Positions 63,790 to 64,000 of a stretch of DNA of 64,000 bases are shown piece by piece. The stretch lies in the NCBI GenBank assembly GCA_963805405.1, contig CAWDUC010000005.1:12469-76468 (forward strand), read 5' to 3'. The translations under genes were made by a program, and so were the position numbers. Every line of letters begins with the position of its first letter. Positions within the stretch are counted from its first letter, which is position 1. Under the pieces are notes generated by a model. It was not told the origin of the DNA, did no database searches, and worked only from the letters and a program-made list of their open reading frames with translations. This DNA is from JAEUMG01 sp963805405 (GTDB lineage: Bacteria; Pseudomonadota; Alphaproteobacteria; Rhizobiales; Aestuariivirgaceae).

Positions 63790-64000
63790 TACTTGTGGTT
63801 GATGAGTTCGACGAACGTTAATTGTCCTTCCTTGGTGCGTCCCATACGGCAGGGAAGATCCCCTTATTGAGCAGGCTCGCCGCCGAGCAGGTGAGCGGTA
63901 TCGATCATGATACGACCGAGGCGTGGCCCTTCGCCGGCAAGGCTTGCAAAGATCCAATCATAGACCCTGCTCTGCCGGGGATCAGGCGGCACGATCCAAT
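63790..64000 (-). mobile_element. Decayed IS5-type transposase fragment at the window edge
   Basis: On the minus strand from 64000 the frame reads WIVPPDPRQSRVYDWIFASL, AGEGPRLGRIMIDTAHL and then stops (TAA near 63865). The neighbouring frames read LNKGIFPAVWDAP and GDLPCRMGRTKEGQL. IS5-group transposases have IF..LAGEGPKPERIMIDATHL, then AASLLKKG and DAPR or GRTKGG in this order. The text between the blocks is shortened and frame-shifted, so it is a remnant; the rest lies beyond the window. Confidence 0.5.

Overview
The window reads as a chromosomal stretch of an alphaproteobacterium, most likely of the order Hyphomicrobiales (Rhizobiales). The evidence is the murA / DUF2948 / UPF0262 / phosphatase / infA / maf / yacG block typical of that order, sequences resembling Irr-type iron control elements, a BigR-type sulfide regulator, and rhizobial-style intergenic palindromes. 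It is GC-rich and densely coded, with many 4-base start/stop overlaps.

Layout. 1-2.1 kb: an odd in-frame sulfatase/ABC-ATPase chimera at the edge, a frame-broken LysR gene, and tRNA-Thr(GGT). 2.2-6.3 kb: cell-wall and housekeeping block (murA to yacG). 6.4-14.3 kb: two-subunit indolepyruvate:ferredoxin oxidoreductase-like enzyme, two CrtI-like FAD oxidoreductases and a metal-dependent cyclase/hydrolase. 14.4-19.7 kb: Dpp/Opp-type peptide ABC transporter, badly frame-broken except its last gene. 19.7-24.6 kb: complete urease cluster ureDABCEFG on the minus strand. 24.6-28.5 kb: four-gene set of circularly permuted ATP-grasp, alpha-E protein, transglutaminase and the proteasome relative Anbu. 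28.5-29.1 kb: stacked intergenic repeats. 29.1-37.8 kb: iron region with two Irr-type boxes, two imelysins, bacterioferritin with its ferredoxin, a multicopper oxidase, a di-haem protein and a DUF1513 protein. 37.9-40.9 kb: B12-binding radical SAM protein and an old-yellow-enzyme oxidoreductase. 41.0-46.8 kb: sulfide/persulfide module (SulP-STAS transporter, phosphatase-like/SQR fusion, persulfide dioxygenase, two YeeE/YedE proteins, BigR). 47.2-63.6 kb: catabolic island for an unidentified N-methylated and/or amide compound: dimethylglycine dehydrogenase-like enzyme, non-pyrrolysine MttB-family methyltransferase, TetR regulator, polyamine-type and sugar-type ABC importers, and four hydrolases (isochorismatase type, alpha/beta, formamidase, amidase). 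63.8-64 kb: a decayed IS5-type transposase fragment.

How it works together. The most informative themes are (i) the Anbu/ATP-grasp/alpha-E/transglutaminase system, whose substrate is unknown as far as I am aware; (ii) a periplasmic iron oxidation/uptake and storage region probably under Irr; (iii) a persulfide detoxification operon under a thiol-switch repressor; (iv) the 47-63 kb island, where similar ACACTAGTGT-like sequences lie upstream of three transcription units and suggest one TetR regulon.

Sequence quality. Many conserved genes carry single-base insertions or deletions although the protein sequence continues intact in another frame. The worst stretches are 14.4-18.8 kb, 19.7-21.4 kb and 42.8-45.4 kb; 2.2-10.2 kb and 24.5-29 kb look clean. 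I read most of these as sequencing or assembly indels rather than gene decay. For such genes the coordinates given span the whole reconstructed gene.
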